Source: Brucella tritici (GTDB lineage: Bacteria > Pseudomonadota > Alphaproteobacteria > Rhizobiales > Rhizobiaceae). Taken from it: a stretch of DNA of 64,000 nt. Under the pieces are notes generated by a model that did not search any database, was not told the DNA's origin, and saw nothing but the letters and a program-made list of their open reading frames with translations. Location: positions 1 to 64,000 of the forward strand of contig NZ_WBWA01000011.1 in assembly GCF_008932295.1 (NCBI RefSeq), given 5' to 3'. Shown here piece by piece: positions 8,617 through 17,424 of the stretch; within the stretch, counting starts at the first letter, position 1, and the number at the start of each line of letters is the position of its first letter. A program made the translations under genes and the position numbers.

Positions 8617-9057
8617 ATGAAAAGAGTCGCGTTTACCTGTGCGTTGCTCCTGTTGGCAACCGCAGCACACACTCAAACATCGAAAGAGTTTGCCTTAATG
8701 GCGAGAAAGTCGTGGTCGGCTTTCGAATGCTCCTATTTGGCGGCGCAGGCAAAAGATCAAGGCGAATACGGACGACTTTTCAATATTGGCTACGAATTTG
8801 GTAAAAAAGCAATTGATGCGTTTCAGAACAATAAAATCAGCAAGGACGACGTCTTAGGCAATATGCCATGGGGCTTTACAATAAATTTGGCAGGCCCGAG
8901 CCCTGATTTTATGTTGGGCGTAATTTATCACGCTGCTTCCTCCAATGCCGAAACAGATGTCACGCGCGATATGTTTAGCAAGCCCATCGACACATCGTTG
9001 TGGCAAACCAATGCCCAAACCAAATACCAGAAAACAAACTGCGCACTTATTCAGTGA
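8617..9057 (+). CDS. exported hypothetical protein, 146 aa
   Basis: The gene begins at ATG 8617 with GGAGG immediately upstream; the frame is open further 5' but lacks such a site. The N-terminus is a typical Sec signal peptide (MKRVAFTCALLLLATAAHTQ), giving a mature protein of about 125 residues with two cysteines that could form a disulfide. I do not recognise the family. It ends before a strong hairpin at 9131-9169. Confidence 0.65.
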   Translation: MKRVAFTCALLLLATAAHTQTSKEFALMARKSWSAFECSYLAAQAKDQGEYGRLFNIGYEFGKKAIDAFQNNKISKDDVLGNMPWGFTINLAGPSPDFMLGVIYHAASSNAETDVTRDMFSKPIDTSLWQTNAQTKYQKTNCALIQ

Positions 9058-9130
9058 GCCACCGGCTCTGGCACGGCCAGCACATCACGGATGCCGCGTT
9101 TATCGTCCGAGATATCGAGGGTCGGTAGTT

Positions 9131-9172
9131 AAAGTCATGACCTCCACCAGAGGTGGAGGTCATGACTTTTCA
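9131..9172. terminator. perfect 18-bp inverted repeat, likely terminator
   Basis: The arms at 9131-9148 and 9152-9169 are exactly complementary around a three-base loop (AGA). The right arm ends in TTTT and the left begins with AAA, so it can act in both directions. It lies between the exported protein gene and the dehydrogenase gene. Confidence 0.75.
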
Positions 9173-9240
9173 TACGATCTTTCCTTTGCACCGAAAATGC
9201 AAATCGGATTAGCTCTGCCATGCATTGCATGGAGGAAAGC

Positions 9241-9969
9241 ATGAAGAACGCCTTGATCACTGGCGGCAGTCGCGGCATCGGCCGCGCCACCGCTCTGCGC
9301 TGCGCGGCGCAAGGCTGGTCTGTAGCCCTGAACTACGCGAGGAACGAACAGGCAGCCCAGCAGGCAGTGACTGGGGCAGCAAAGCTGGGTGCGAAAGCGC
9401 TTGCGATCCGGGGTGACATATCCAGCGAGAAAGACGTTATCGCCATGTTCGACAAGGCAGATGCCGATCTTGGTCCGCTGACAGGTGTCGTCCTGAATGC
9501 CGGTATCGTGGCTCAAACCATGCCTCTTGCAGACATGAGTGCCGATCGTCTGAAAAACATGTTCGATGTAAATGTTTACGGCACCTATCTATGCGCCCGC
9601 GAAGCAGCGCGGCGCTTGCAGCCCGACAGCGCAATCGTCATCGTTTCCTCCATGGCCTCGCGGCTTGGATCACCGTTTGAATATGTGGATTATGCCGGAG
9701 CGAAGGGCGCCCTCGATACGCTCACCACCGGTCTCTCTAAAGAGCTCGCGCCGAAAGGCATTCGCGTCAACGCGGTGCGTCCCGGCCTGATTGATACCGA
9801 AATCCATGCCAGTGGCGGCAATCCGGATCGCGCGGCAAGGTTGGGCGCCGAGACACCCGCTGGAAGAGCCGGCAAGGCGGAGGAAGTCGCGGAGGCCATT
9901 TTCTGGCTGTTGAACGACGCCCCCGCCTATGTGACCGGAACATTCATCGACGTTGCCGGTGGGCGTTAA
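9241..9969 (+). CDS. SDR-family oxidoreductase
   Basis: This 242-residue classical short-chain dehydrogenase has a Rossmann fold with the cofactor motif TGGSRGIG near residue 7, NAG in the middle, catalytic Ser and the YAGAK motif, and the terminal VTGTFIDVAGGR segment. It is a cytosolic NAD(P)H-dependent enzyme close to the FabG-like sugar or alcohol dehydrogenases; the substrate is unknown. ATG 9241 is preceded by GGAGG, so I reject the upstream in-frame ATGs at 9220 and 9229. It is convergent with the broken metallo-hydrolase gene, 17 bp away. Confidence 0.88.
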   Translation: MKNALITGGSRGIGRATALRCAAQGWSVALNYARNEQAAQQAVTGAAKLGAKALAIRGDISSEKDVIAMFDKADADLGPLTGVVLNAGIVAQTMPLADMSADRLKNMFDVNVYGTYLCAREAARRLQPDSAIVIVSSMASRLGSPFEYVDYAGAKGALDTLTTGLSKELAPKGIRVNAVRPGLIDTEIHASGGNPDRAARLGAETPAGRAGKAEEVAEAIFWLLNDAPAYVTGTFIDVAGGR

Positions 9970-9986
9970 TCCTGAACCGCCTCGAC

Positions 9987-10980
9987 CTATTTCTCGCGCA
10001 GCTGATAGGTTTCCGCGACGTAGCGATAGCCCTCGCCTTCCCGCTTGAGATAGGCCAGCGCCGGAAACGGCATATGATAGCCGATGAACGGTAGCCTGTC
10101 TGTCGCGATCATATCGAACATGCGCTTGCGGGTCTGGACAGCGGCTTCCTTGTCGATATCGAAGGAAACGTGCCATTCGGGCCGCTGCAACGTTATGACG
10201 AAATGGTTCGCCGTATCCGAAACCAGCATCAACGACTTGCCTCCCGTTTCGACCCGGAAAGCCAGATGGCCCGGCGTGTGGCCATAAGCTGCCACAGAAT
10301 GAATGCCGGAAACGACTTCGCTGTCATCACCCAGAAACGTCATCTTCTCAGCCAGTGGCTTCACGTTTTTGGCCACCATTTCGGCAATTGTCTTGGCGGG
10401 GCTGTCAAGCCTTGCGGGATCTGTCCAGAAGCCGAATTCCTTCTGTCCAGCAGCGTAACGCGCATTGGCAAAGGCCGGCTTGCCGTCCTCCATCAGTCCT
10501 CCGATGTGATCGGGATGGAAATGGCTCAGCACCACCAGAGACACATCGTCCGTCTTATAGCCCGAAGCTTCCAGCGCGCTGGTCAATTTGCCCAATCCCG
10601 CCTCGCGGGCTCCTGCTCCCATGCCGGTGTCAAACAGGACAAGCTCCTTGCCCGTATTGATGAGTACCGGCGTGAAACTGTTGACGAAACGGTCGGCGGG
10701 CAGAAGATTTTCCTCAAGAAGTGCAGCGATCACTTTCGGGTCCTGATCCACCGCATATGTTTTTCGGGCGCTTGGCCTGCCCTGCGTCCATCGGAAAGCG
10801 TGGTAATCTCGAAATCACCAAACTGAAAACGATGGAAGCCCGGATTTTCTACCTGTGACGGGGTTTCACTTTGGAACTGCCTGTTTCGGCTGCGGCCCTA
10901 GTGAGTTCCAGAGGCGACAAGGCCAATCCGGCACCGGCAGCAGATGCTGTAACAATGAAATTACGTCTTGAGATGCTCAT
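9987..10980 (-). pseudogene. Tat-exported metallo-beta-lactamase-fold hydrolase, two frameshifts
   Basis: The intact part (GTG-initiated frame from 10751 to 9987) carries the zinc motif SHFHPDHIGG and later HTPGH, so it is an MBL-fold hydrolase. The true start is an ATG at 10980 that opens a twin-arginine signal (SRRNFIVTASAAGAG). That frame meets a TAG at 10849-10851. A second frame between about 10870 and 10765 reads ETPSQVENPGF...TLSDGRR, which is the expected linker. The third frame begins at KTYAVDQDP just after a run of five T at 10760-10764. Two single-base losses, one near 10870 and one in the T run, restore a single ORF of about 330 residues. Either the gene is dead or the assembly has homopolymer errors. 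Confidence 0.8.
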
Positions 10981-11189
10981 CGATCGATCTCCCGGCATAA
11001 TCTTTGGATAAGATCGACAGGATACCCGAAAAAGCTCCCTGATACATGGGATGCGCGATCAAGTTTCTATTGGCGCGACAAGGGCGGCATCCCTCTTGCC
11101 TCTCCGTTCAAGAATCACTATTTACAGGGCCGCGCGGGACGACCCGTGCCAGTGTTCGCATCGGGGACGGCCCCATAGGAGGGTGTCCT

Positions 11190-11939
11190 GTGGCAGGGCC
11201 GATCGAACAATTCGCAATCAAGCCCATCGTTGAACTTGGCGAAATCGGCGGTCAGCCGATTGCTTTCACCAATTCGGCACTCTTCATGGTGCTGACAGTG
11301 CTGGGCGCAGCTGTGTTCATGTACCTGTCGGCCCGTCGGGCTGCTGTTGTGCCGGGGCGTTGGCAATCCTCTGCCGAGATTCTCTACGAATTTGTGTCGA
11401 AGACATTACGAGAGAACGCCGGTGAAAAAGGCATGACCTTTTTTCCCTTCGTCTTCTCGCTGTTCCTGTTTATCCTGTTTGCCAATTTGATTGGCATGTT
11501 TCCTTATGCCTTTACGGTGACGAGCCACATCATTGTGACCTTTGCGCTGGCCATGCTCGTATTCCTGACAGTTACGATCTACGGCCTTATACGAAACGGT
11601 TTCGGGTTCTTCCGGCTGTTCATGCCTGCAGGCGTGCCAGTCGTGCTGGCGCCCATCATCGTGCCAATCGAGATCATGTCCTATATCTCGCGCCCGGTCA
11701 GCCATTCGGTTCGTCTGTTCGCTGTGATGCTTGCGGGGCACATCACGCTGAAGGTTTTTGCGGGGTTCGTCATCGGTCTGGGCAGCCTGGGCACGCTTAG
11801 CATGTTGACTGCCGTACTGCCGCTGGCAATGACCGTCGCGTTGACAGCGCTCGAATTGCTGATGGCAGTCATTCAAGCTTACGTATTTACTATGCTGACC
11901 TGCATGTATCTCAACGATGCACTGCTACCGTCACACTGA
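11190..11939 (+). CDS. atpB: orphan F0 ATP synthase subunit a paralogue
   Basis: This 249-residue membrane protein of the AtpB family is full length. The essential Arg is present in [12 protein letters not shown] (R175). The next conserved Asn, four residues on (RLFANM in usual family members), is Val here. The C-terminus has [29 protein letters not shown] 11190 has AGGAGGG upstream; the longer upstream frame has no such site. No atpI, atpE or atpF is nearby, while rhizobial atpB normally sits in that operon, so this is presumably a second copy. It precedes the riboswitch-controlled gdx gene. Whether it joins an ATP synthase or has another proton or cation role is unknown. Confidence 0.85.
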   Translation: MAGPIEQFAIKPIVELGEIGGQPIAFTNSALFMVLTVLGAAVFMYLSARRAAVVPGRWQSSAEILYEFVSKTLRENAGEKGMTFFPFVFSLFLFILFANLIGMFPYAFTVTSHIIVTFALAMLVFLTVTIYGLIRNGFGFFRLFMPAGVPVVLAPIIVPIEIMSYISRPVSHSVRLFAVMLAGHITLKVFAGFVIGLGSLGTLSMLTAVLPLAMTVALTALELLMAVIQAYVFTMLTCMYLNDALLPSH

Positions 11940-11950
11940 TTGCACAGTTC

Positions 11951-12017
11951 GCGGGAAGGACGACCTTCCCGCTTTTTCAACGAACGGGACGGCCCGTTCA
12001 GAACCCTCGTGAGGGAG
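11951..12017 (+). promoter_or_regulatory. guanidine-II (mini-ykkC) riboswitch
   Basis: Two hairpins both close with ACGR tetraloops. P1 has arms GCGGGAAGG (11951-11959) and CCTTCCCGC (11964-11972) around ACGA. P2 has arms GAACGGG (11982-11988) and CCCGTTC (11993-11999) around ACGG. This is the defining architecture of the guanidine-II class. The Shine-Dalgarno AGGGAG (12012-12017) follows directly and lies beside CCCTC (12004-12008), which can mask it when ligand is absent. The gene controlled is the guanidinium exporter gdx, exactly as expected. Regulation is probably translational. Confidence 0.92.
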
Positions 12018-12024
12018 CATTAAA

Positions 12025-12342
12025 ATGGCATGGCTTTATCTGATCGTGGCCGGAGTTCTTGAGGTTGTCTGGGCTTATTTCATGAAAAAATCGGAAGGCT
12101 TTTCCCTTCTGACACCGAGCGCTATTACCATCGTAACGATGATCGGCAGTTTCATTCTGTTGTCCATCGCCATGCGCAGCCTGCCGCTCGGCACGGCCTA
12201 TGCAATCTGGACAGGCATTGGCGCGGTGGGTGCATTTGTGGTGGGCATCTTCATTCTTGGTGAGGCTGCAACCTTCTTCCGTGTTGCAAGCGTGACGTTG
12301 ATTCTAGCCGGTATCATCGGGTTGAAACTCTCATCCAGCTGA
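12025..12342 (+). CDS. gdx: SMR-family guanidinium exporter Gdx (SugE)
   Basis: This small multidrug resistance protein has 105 residues and four membrane helices and works as a dual-topology dimer that exchanges guanidinium for protons. The first helix carries the essential Glu in [16 protein letters not shown], the SugE/Gdx signature rather than the EmrE type. The guanidine-II riboswitch immediately upstream supports guanidinium as the natural substrate. Its terminator lies just after the stop. Confidence 0.93.
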   Translation: MAWLYLIVAGVLEVVWAYFMKKSEGFSLLTPSAITIVTMIGSFILLSIAMRSLPLGTAYAIWTGIGAVGAFVVGIFILGEAATFFRVASVTLILAGIIGLKLSSS

Positions 12343-12357
12343 TCCTCTCGGCTAAAA

Positions 12358-12387
12358 GAAAAGGGAGGCAAAAGCCTCCCTTTTTTC
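12358..12387. terminator. terminator between gdx and merR
   Basis: Arms AAGGGAGGC (12361-12369) and GCCTCCCTT (12374-12382) close on an AAAA loop and are followed by a T run on the plus strand. An A run on the left side lets it also serve the minus-strand merR gene. Confidence 0.88.
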
Positions 12388-12404
12388 ATGCGATCCAAAG
12401 TCGA

Positions 12405-12944
12405 TCAGCGCACCTGATCGAGAAGACGCTTGCATTCCAGAAGATCGAACAACGCCTCCTGCAGGAGCGAGCGGTTATCCTTGGAAGGCCGCTTTCCATC
12501 AGCTCCGATGGGGCCATCCTCCTCGCCCTTCAACAAGCCGAAAAGTTTGCGCGCTGGTTGCGGTGCTTTGATGCCGCTCGGCAAAGCCATTTCATTGTCA
12601 GCCGCCTCTTCGGCAGCACGCTTATCGGCGGCAGCCTGCTTCTGGCGTGTGATTGCCTCTATGGCCTGAACATCGCCATTGCCGAGCGCGATGATGAACT
12701 GCGCATTGTTTTCGCGGAGCAGGCGCTGCACGCCCTTGATCGTATAGCCCTGATCGTAGAGCAGATGACGAATGCCCTTGAGCAATTCGACGTCAAGCGG
12801 TCGGTAGTATCGGCGACCGCCGCCGCGCTTCATAGGCTTGATCTGGGTAAAACGCGTTTCCCAGAAACGCAGCACATGCTGCGGAAGATCAAGATCATCC
12901 GCTACTTCGCTGATCGTCCTGAATGCATCAGGGCTCTTGTCCAT
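12405..12944 (-). CDS. MerR-family transcriptional regulator
   Basis: This 179-residue protein has an N-terminal winged-helix MerR domain ([25 protein letters not shown], then [26 protein letters not shown]). A long charged C-terminal region with an Ala/Glu-rich helix and [16 protein letters not shown] follows. There is no clear metal-binding Cys cluster. In Rhizobiales this gene commonly follows ihfA, as here, so a chromosomal housekeeping role is likely, but its ligand and targets are not evident. The start is at ATG 12944, where the MerR homology begins; an upstream extension to 13130 has no support. Confidence 0.85.
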   Translation of the reverse strand: MDKSPDAFRTISEVADDLDLPQHVLRFWETRFTQIKPMKRGGGRRYYRPLDVELLKGIRHLLYDQGYTIKGVQRLLRENNAQFIIALGNGDVQAIEAITRQKQAAADKRAAEEAADNEMALPSGIKAPQPARKLFGLLKGEEDGPIGADGKRPSKDNRSLLQEALFDLLECKRLLDQVR

Positions 12945-13405
12945 TCCACTTGCCCTTTCCAGTGGTTCGGGTTTCGCCGTTGCGGCGCAACCTCGCCGAT
13001 CCAGATAGTTCAACTCGCTGCCAACGCGGACGCGTCTGTAACACGAAAGGCGCTTGTTACCATCGGATTTTAAAAGACGGGAGTTAACAAACTCCAGCGT
13101 GTGGAAAGACACGGCGCAAACGTCATTCAAAACCGGACGGCGTGCAACACGAACTCGCTCTGAAAAGCCAGGCGCTTTCCAGATTTCAATATCAGCGAAG
13201 CGATTCGCTCCGCTGAATCCATTATATAATATCAGAGCTTTATAAGCATCCCTTCACGCATGGCCGAAGGTAGCGTGGCCAACCCAGGGCCAACAGCGAC
13301 CGCCCCCCCCTGAAGGGGCTGGCGGTCGAAGCGACGTTCTCCGCGCATGGTCCTGAACCAGACACAGAAAACTGTCAGCGATTTGCAATGATGGGCCAAA
13401 AATAA
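12945..13405 (-). promoter_or_regulatory. long ihfA-merR gap with promoter-like and palindromic sequences
   Basis: About 460 bp lie between the ihfA terminator and merR. On the minus strand a TATAAT-like box sits near 13220-13230, just before an imperfect 25-bp palindrome (13192-13216, arms TCAGCGAAGCGA and TCGCTCCGCTGA). This could be the merR promoter with an operator or leader hairpin. Farther up, arms CGACCGCC (13297-13304) and GGCGGTCG (13321-13328) enclose a run of eight C and a GGGG block, forming a stable hairpin. A 67-residue ORF crossing this hairpin is not convincing. Confidence 0.45.
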
Positions 13406-13427
13406 AATGCTGCCCGATGGGCAGCAT
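13397..13427 (-). terminator. ihfA terminator
   Basis: Arms ATGCTGCCC (13407-13415) and GGGCAGCAT (13419-13427) enclose GAT. The minus strand continues into TTTTATTTTT. Confidence 0.88.
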
Positions 13428-13435
13428 TCCAGCAA

Positions 13436-13759
13436 TTACTTCTGGCTTTTGGTTTCACGCTTCTGGTGTTCCTGCAGAATACGCTGCTTGAGAACGTTGG
13501 AAGCTTTGAAAGTCATCACACGACGGGGAAGAATTGGAACCTCCTCGCCTGTTTTCGGATTACGGCCAATGCGCTCGTTCTTGTCACGAACCTGAAATGT
13601 CGCGAAAGACGACAATTTCACGGTTTCGCCGTTGACGATAGCGTCACAGACTTCATCGAGGATCATCTCGACAAGAGCCGCCGACTCCGTTCTGGAAAGG
13701 CCTACCTTCCGGTAAACAGCCTCTGCCAGATCAGCTCGCGTGACCGTTTTACCTCCCAT
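13436..13759 (-). CDS. ihfA: integration host factor subunit alpha
   Basis: This 107-residue HU/IHF-type DNA-bending protein heterodimerises with IhfB and bends DNA sharply in promoters and recombination sites. Family features are [20 protein letters not shown], the beta-arm region with [11 protein letters not shown] (intercalating Pro) and VMTFKAS. ATG 13759 follows an AGG-type site and matches the family start; an upstream extension to 13834 is rejected. It lies downstream of fabH in the conserved plsX-fabH-ihfA-merR order. Confidence 0.95.
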   Translation of the reverse strand: MGGKTVTRADLAEAVYRKVGLSRTESAALVEMILDEVCDAIVNGETVKLSSFATFQVRDKNERIGRNPKTGEEVPILPRRVMTFKASNVLKQRILQEHQKRETKSQK

Positions 13760-13876
13760 GACCGAACCTGCCTGGTTAGCGTTTGAACAGATAATATCCT
13801 TACGTGACAGGACGTTACACAAATAAAAGCGCAACGGTCAAGCCGCGAGTTCCCTCACGGCAGATCAAATTTGTAC

Positions 13877-14848
13877 TTACCAGCGCAACAGAACCGCGCC
13901 CCACGTGAATCCGCCGCCCATTGCTTCCAGAAGAACGAGGTCGCCCTTCTTGATGCGACCGTCTGCAACGGCGGTCGCAAGAGCCAGCGGAACCGACGCT
14001 GCAGAGGTGTTACCATGGCGATCAACGGTGATGACCACCTTGTTTTCAGCAATGTTCAGCTTCTTGGCGGAAGCATCGATAATGCGCTTGTTGGCCTGAT
14101 GTGGAACGAACCAGTCGATATCCTCGGCAGTAAGGCCGGTTTCCGCGAAAGAAGCCTCGATAACGTCCGTAATCATGCCAACGGCATGCTTGAAGACTTC
14201 ACGGCCTTCCATGCGCAGGTGCCCGACTGTCTGGGTGGTAGACGGGCCACCATCCACAAAAAGTTTTTCCTTGTGATTGCCGTCCGAGCGCAGATTGGCT
14301 GCGAGAACACCGCGATCCGAGGTCAGCCCGTTGCCTTCGGCAGCTTCCAGAACCACCGCGCCGGCACCATCGCCGAACAGAACACAGGTCGTACGATCAT
14401 TCCAGTCGAGGATTCGCGAGAAGGTTTCCGCGCCGATGACCAAAACCCGCTTCGCCATGCCGCCGCGGATATAGAGGTCAGCCGTCGTGATGGCATAGAT
14501 GAAGCCGCTGCACACGGCCTGCATATCGAAGGCAAAACCCTTGGTGATTCCCAATTCGCGCTGAATTTCCACGGCACTTGCCGGAAAAGTATGGTTGGGC
14601 GTCGAGGTTGCCAACAGAACGAGATCAATATCGGTCGGCTGAAGACCGGCATTCTCGATTGCCGCGCGGGCCGCAGCCGCGCCGAGCGAAACCGTGGTTT
14701 CGTCATCGCCTGCAATATGGCGCTCACGGATACCCGTGCGCTGCACGATCCACTCGTCCGAGGTTTCGATAATACCTTCGAAATCGGTATTCTTCATGAC
14801 CCGCTTCGGCAATGCCGAACCGATACCCCGCACGACAGATCTTATCAT
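13877..14848 (-). CDS. fabH: 3-oxoacyl-ACP synthase III (KAS III)
   Basis: FabH starts type II fatty-acid synthesis by condensing acetyl-CoA with malonyl-ACP in the cytoplasm. The 323-residue protein has the complete triad: Cys in MQAVCSGF, His in VPHQAN and Asn in RHGNTSAAS. Length and ends match the family. It follows plsX by 173 bp and precedes ihfA, an arrangement shared with many Gram-negatives. Nothing unusual is seen. Confidence 0.97.
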   Translation of the reverse strand: MIRSVVRGIGSALPKRVMKNTDFEGIIETSDEWIVQRTGIRERHIAGDDETTVSLGAAAARAAIENAGLQPTDIDLVLLATSTPNHTFPASAVEIQRELGITKGFAFDMQAVCSGFIYAITTADLYIRGGMAKRVLVIGAETFSRILDWNDRTTCVLFGDGAGAVVLEAAEGNGLTSDRGVLAANLRSDGNHKEKLFVDGGPSTTQTVGHLRMEGREVFKHAVGMITDVIEASFAETGLTAEDIDWFVPHQANKRIIDASAKKLNIAENKVVITVDRHGNTSAASVPLALATAVADGRIKKGDLVLLEAMGGGFTWGAVLLRW

Positions 14849-15021
14849 CTCTTATTTCCTGTCCTTACATGCGACCGGCGCGACAAGCATTCGCGCGCGC
14901 AGCCGTGAATTCTGGCCCTACACATATTCGGTAAAAGTTACTTCACCGCTTCGGTGCCGAAAAAATAATCGGCGAACCGCAAATCTTATCCAATTCCGTC
15001 TTCCGGATGGCGTTGCCGGAA

Positions 15022-16080
15022 TTATGCCTTTGCGGCCTCGCCACCTTCATTCGAAACATGCGGATGACTGTGGTGGAAATGCGCCAGATCGGCTTCGATC
15101 TTTTCCAGAAGGCGATTTCTCACCATGTCATAGCCGACTTCCACTGCCGAGCAGAAACCTTCTGCGTTCGCGCTGCCATGACTTTTGATGACAATTCCGC
15201 TGAGACCGAGGAAAACGCCGCCATTGACCTTATTCGGGTCCATCTTTTCACGCAGACGGTCGAACGCGCCCTTGGCGAAAACATAGCCGATCTTGGCAAG
15301 CAGCGTACGACTCATTGCCTGACGCAACAGTTCCGCCATCTGGCGGGCCGTGCCTTCCGCAGCCTTGAGCGCGATATTGCCGGTGAAACCTTCGGTCACG
15401 ACTACGTCCACCGTGCCCTTGCCGATATCATTGCCTTCAACGAAGCCGGAATAGGCCAGCCCGTCCAGCGGAGTATCACGCAGAATCTGGCCCGCTTCCT
15501 TGATCTCGTCGAGACCCTTGACCTCTTCCGTGCCTACATTCAGGAGACCGACGGTCGGCTTGCGCACTTCGAACAGGGCACGCGCCATGCCCGCGCCCAT
15601 AACAGCATAATCGACGAGCTGACGTGCATCGGCACCAATTGTGGCGCCAATGTCGAGCACGATGCTTTCGCCGCGCAGCGTCGGCCAGATGCCTGCAATC
15701 GCGGGGCGCTCGACGTCCGACATCATGCGCAGGCAGAATTTGGACATGGCCATCAGAGCACCCGTATTGCCGGCGGAGATACACGCCTGCGCGTCACCGG
15801 TCTTTACAGCCTCGATAGCCTGCCACATGGACGACTTGCCCCGACCGGCGCGCAAAGCCTGGCTCGGCTTGTCATCCATGCTGATGGCAACCTCGCTCGC
15901 GCGAAACTCGGATGCGGCCTTCAGTTTCGGGTAACGTGCCAGAACGGGCTCCACCTGAGCGGGGAGACCGAAAAATATGAAACGGATGTCAGGATGGCGC
16001 TCAAGCGCCTTCGCTGCGCCGGGGATGACCACTTCAGGGCCAAAATCACCGCCCATCGCGTCAATCGAAATTTTGATCAC
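15022..16080 (-). CDS. plsX: phosphate acyltransferase PlsX
   Basis: PlsX converts acyl-ACP to acyl-phosphate for phospholipid synthesis at the inner membrane. The 352-residue protein has the N-terminal signature [13 protein letters not shown] and later [12 protein letters not shown] and [10 protein letters not shown]. The start ATG at 16080 agrees with the family. It lies between DUF177 and fabH and is probably co-transcribed with both. Confidence 0.97.
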   Translation of the reverse strand: MIKISIDAMGGDFGPEVVIPGAAKALERHPDIRFIFFGLPAQVEPVLARYPKLKAASEFRASEVAISMDDKPSQALRAGRGKSSMWQAIEAVKTGDAQACISAGNTGALMAMSKFCLRMMSDVERPAIAGIWPTLRGESIVLDIGATIGADARQLVDYAVMGAGMARALFEVRKPTVGLLNVGTEEVKGLDEIKEAGQILRDTPLDGLAYSGFVEGNDIGKGTVDVVVTEGFTGNIALKAAEGTARQMAELLRQAMSRTLLAKIGYVFAKGAFDRLREKMDPNKVNGGVFLGLSGIVIKSHGSANAEGFCSAVEVGYDMVRNRLLEKIEADLAHFHHSHPHVSNEGGEAAKA

Positions 16081-16197
16081 TCTTGATTATTCCTGTGCGA
16101 TCCCTGTCCCTGCCCTGCCTTTGCAGCAGACAGGTTTTCGGCGAAAATAGTGTTTTTGCGTTTCCGCACAACCAAATTCTATCAAACTCACCGTGAA

Positions 16198-16755
16198 TCA
16201 CGGCTTCTTTTGCCATTCCGAAAGTTTCGCAAACGGCGAAACGGGCTTCTCGTCCCCCTCTTCGTCCCCGAAAACCTTCGGCTCGCTCTCGTCAGGCAAG
16301 CCCGGTTTGCGGGGATATGGATCAATGGCGAGATCGAAGAATTCCTCTGCAATCGCGCCGACATCAATCTTGTCACCGACAAAAACTTCCGGACTGTCCG
16401 CGCCTTCCGCATCGAGCAGCATTTCACCGCTTTCATCAAGCTGAATTCGGGCGAGCCGTGAATTTTCCGGCACGAAGATCGTGTCGACCTCTTCAGCGAC
16501 ACTGTTGGTCAGCGGCTCCAGCGTCACGACGCAGGATTGAACGATCTCCGCATCGATGCGGCCGCGCACCCGGATACCGTCCTTCTTCCAGGGCGTAATC
16601 AGAAATTCCGCGCTAAAGGCGTTCACGGCCTCAAGTCCATGGTCTGCCGCAAGCGCTGCGCGCTCTTTCTCATCCGTGCCTATTTTCACCGTTACGCCTT
16701 TTTGCGGCAGGTGAAGAACCGGAACAGGATAGGTGAGCGCCGGTTTATCAGTCAT
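16198..16755 (-). CDS. DUF177 (YceD-like) protein
   Basis: This 185-residue acidic cytoplasmic protein of the YceD/DUF177 family carries the family core around EIVQSCVVTLEPL and the motif DLAIDPYPRKPG. In other bacteria the family is tied to 23S rRNA accumulation or ribosome assembly and precedes rpmF-plsX-fabH; here rpmF is absent from the cluster. ATG 16755 overlaps the end of the upstream chaperone gene (stop at 16748), which supports translational coupling. Confidence 0.88.
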   Translation of the reverse strand: MTDKPALTYPVPVLHLPQKGVTVKIGTDEKERAALAADHGLEAVNAFSAEFLITPWKKDGIRVRGRIDAEIVQSCVVTLEPLTNSVAEEVDTIFVPENSRLARIQLDESGEMLLDAEGADSPEVFVGDKIDVGAIAEEFFDLAIDPYPRKPGLPDESEPKVFGDEEGDEKPVSPFAKLSEWQKKP

Positions 16756-17335
16756 TCTTATTGGCCTCTTCAGCATTGTTCGTTGGCGCAAGGCCAATCT
16801 CATCGGCATCCATATAGGAAATGTCGCCTGCCGCCAAAGCATCGTCCGCAATTTTTTGCAGGCGGTCGCGGCATCCCAGAACATATTCGCTTAAATGGTG
16901 GGCATGCGGCCAGAATTCGAGGTCCGGACGGATATTTCGCGTCAGCGCCGCTGCCAACGCCTCTGCATCGTTTGCATCCAGCGCCTCACCATAGGCCGCG
17001 ACACGACCGTAGAACATGCGCGCAAGTTTCTTCATGCGCTTCGGCACGCCCTGATCGCCGATGCCGAGTTCGCGCAGCGAATGGTCGACATCCTTGAAAA
17101 ACTCATCCGCGATTTCCTGCGCAAGATCGGCAAGCACCTTGTTTTCTCCCCTCATGCGGTGAAGGGCGAGAAAAATATGCAAGGAAAGCATTTCATAGCG
17201 ACCGAGTGGCGTATCGGGCACCTGAAATTGTGCATAAAACCGTTTTTGCCGCGCCGCCGCCACGATCACCTCGTAAACGCGAAGCATAATTGCCTCGTTT
17301 GCTTTCGACTTGCGGCGGAATAGTTGGAGAATCAT
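16748..17335 (-). CDS. ubiquinol-cytochrome c chaperone family protein
   Basis: This 195-residue protein is related to mitochondrial CBP3, which helps assemble cytochrome b into complex III. The diagnostic regions are FYAQFQVPDTPLGRYEMLSLHIFLALHR and LADEFFKD-like helices. ATG 17335 begins MILQLFRRK; the longer frame to 17458 runs antisense into bamE and is rejected. It overlaps DUF177 by eight bases and is divergent from bamE. Confidence 0.9.
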   Translation of the reverse strand: MILQLFRRKSKANEAIMLRVYEVIVAAARQKRFYAQFQVPDTPLGRYEMLSLHIFLALHRMRGENKVLADLAQEIADEFFKDVDHSLRELGIGDQGVPKRMKKLARMFYGRVAAYGEALDANDAEALAAALTRNIRPDLEFWPHAHHLSEYVLGCRDRLQKIADDALAAGDISYMDADEIGLAPTNNAEEANKND

Positions 17336-17424
17336 GTCCGTACGACCGTTCCAGTTGCATAAATAAGCAAGGTGGTTTACCGAAGTTCTCCCGACGGCGA
17401 AAGTGCCGCGCTGGTTTAGAATGT

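Noticed and set aside
11046-11189. 48-codon N-terminal extension of AtpB
   Set aside because: A GTG with AGGAGGG at 11190 gives the exact family length of 249 residues.
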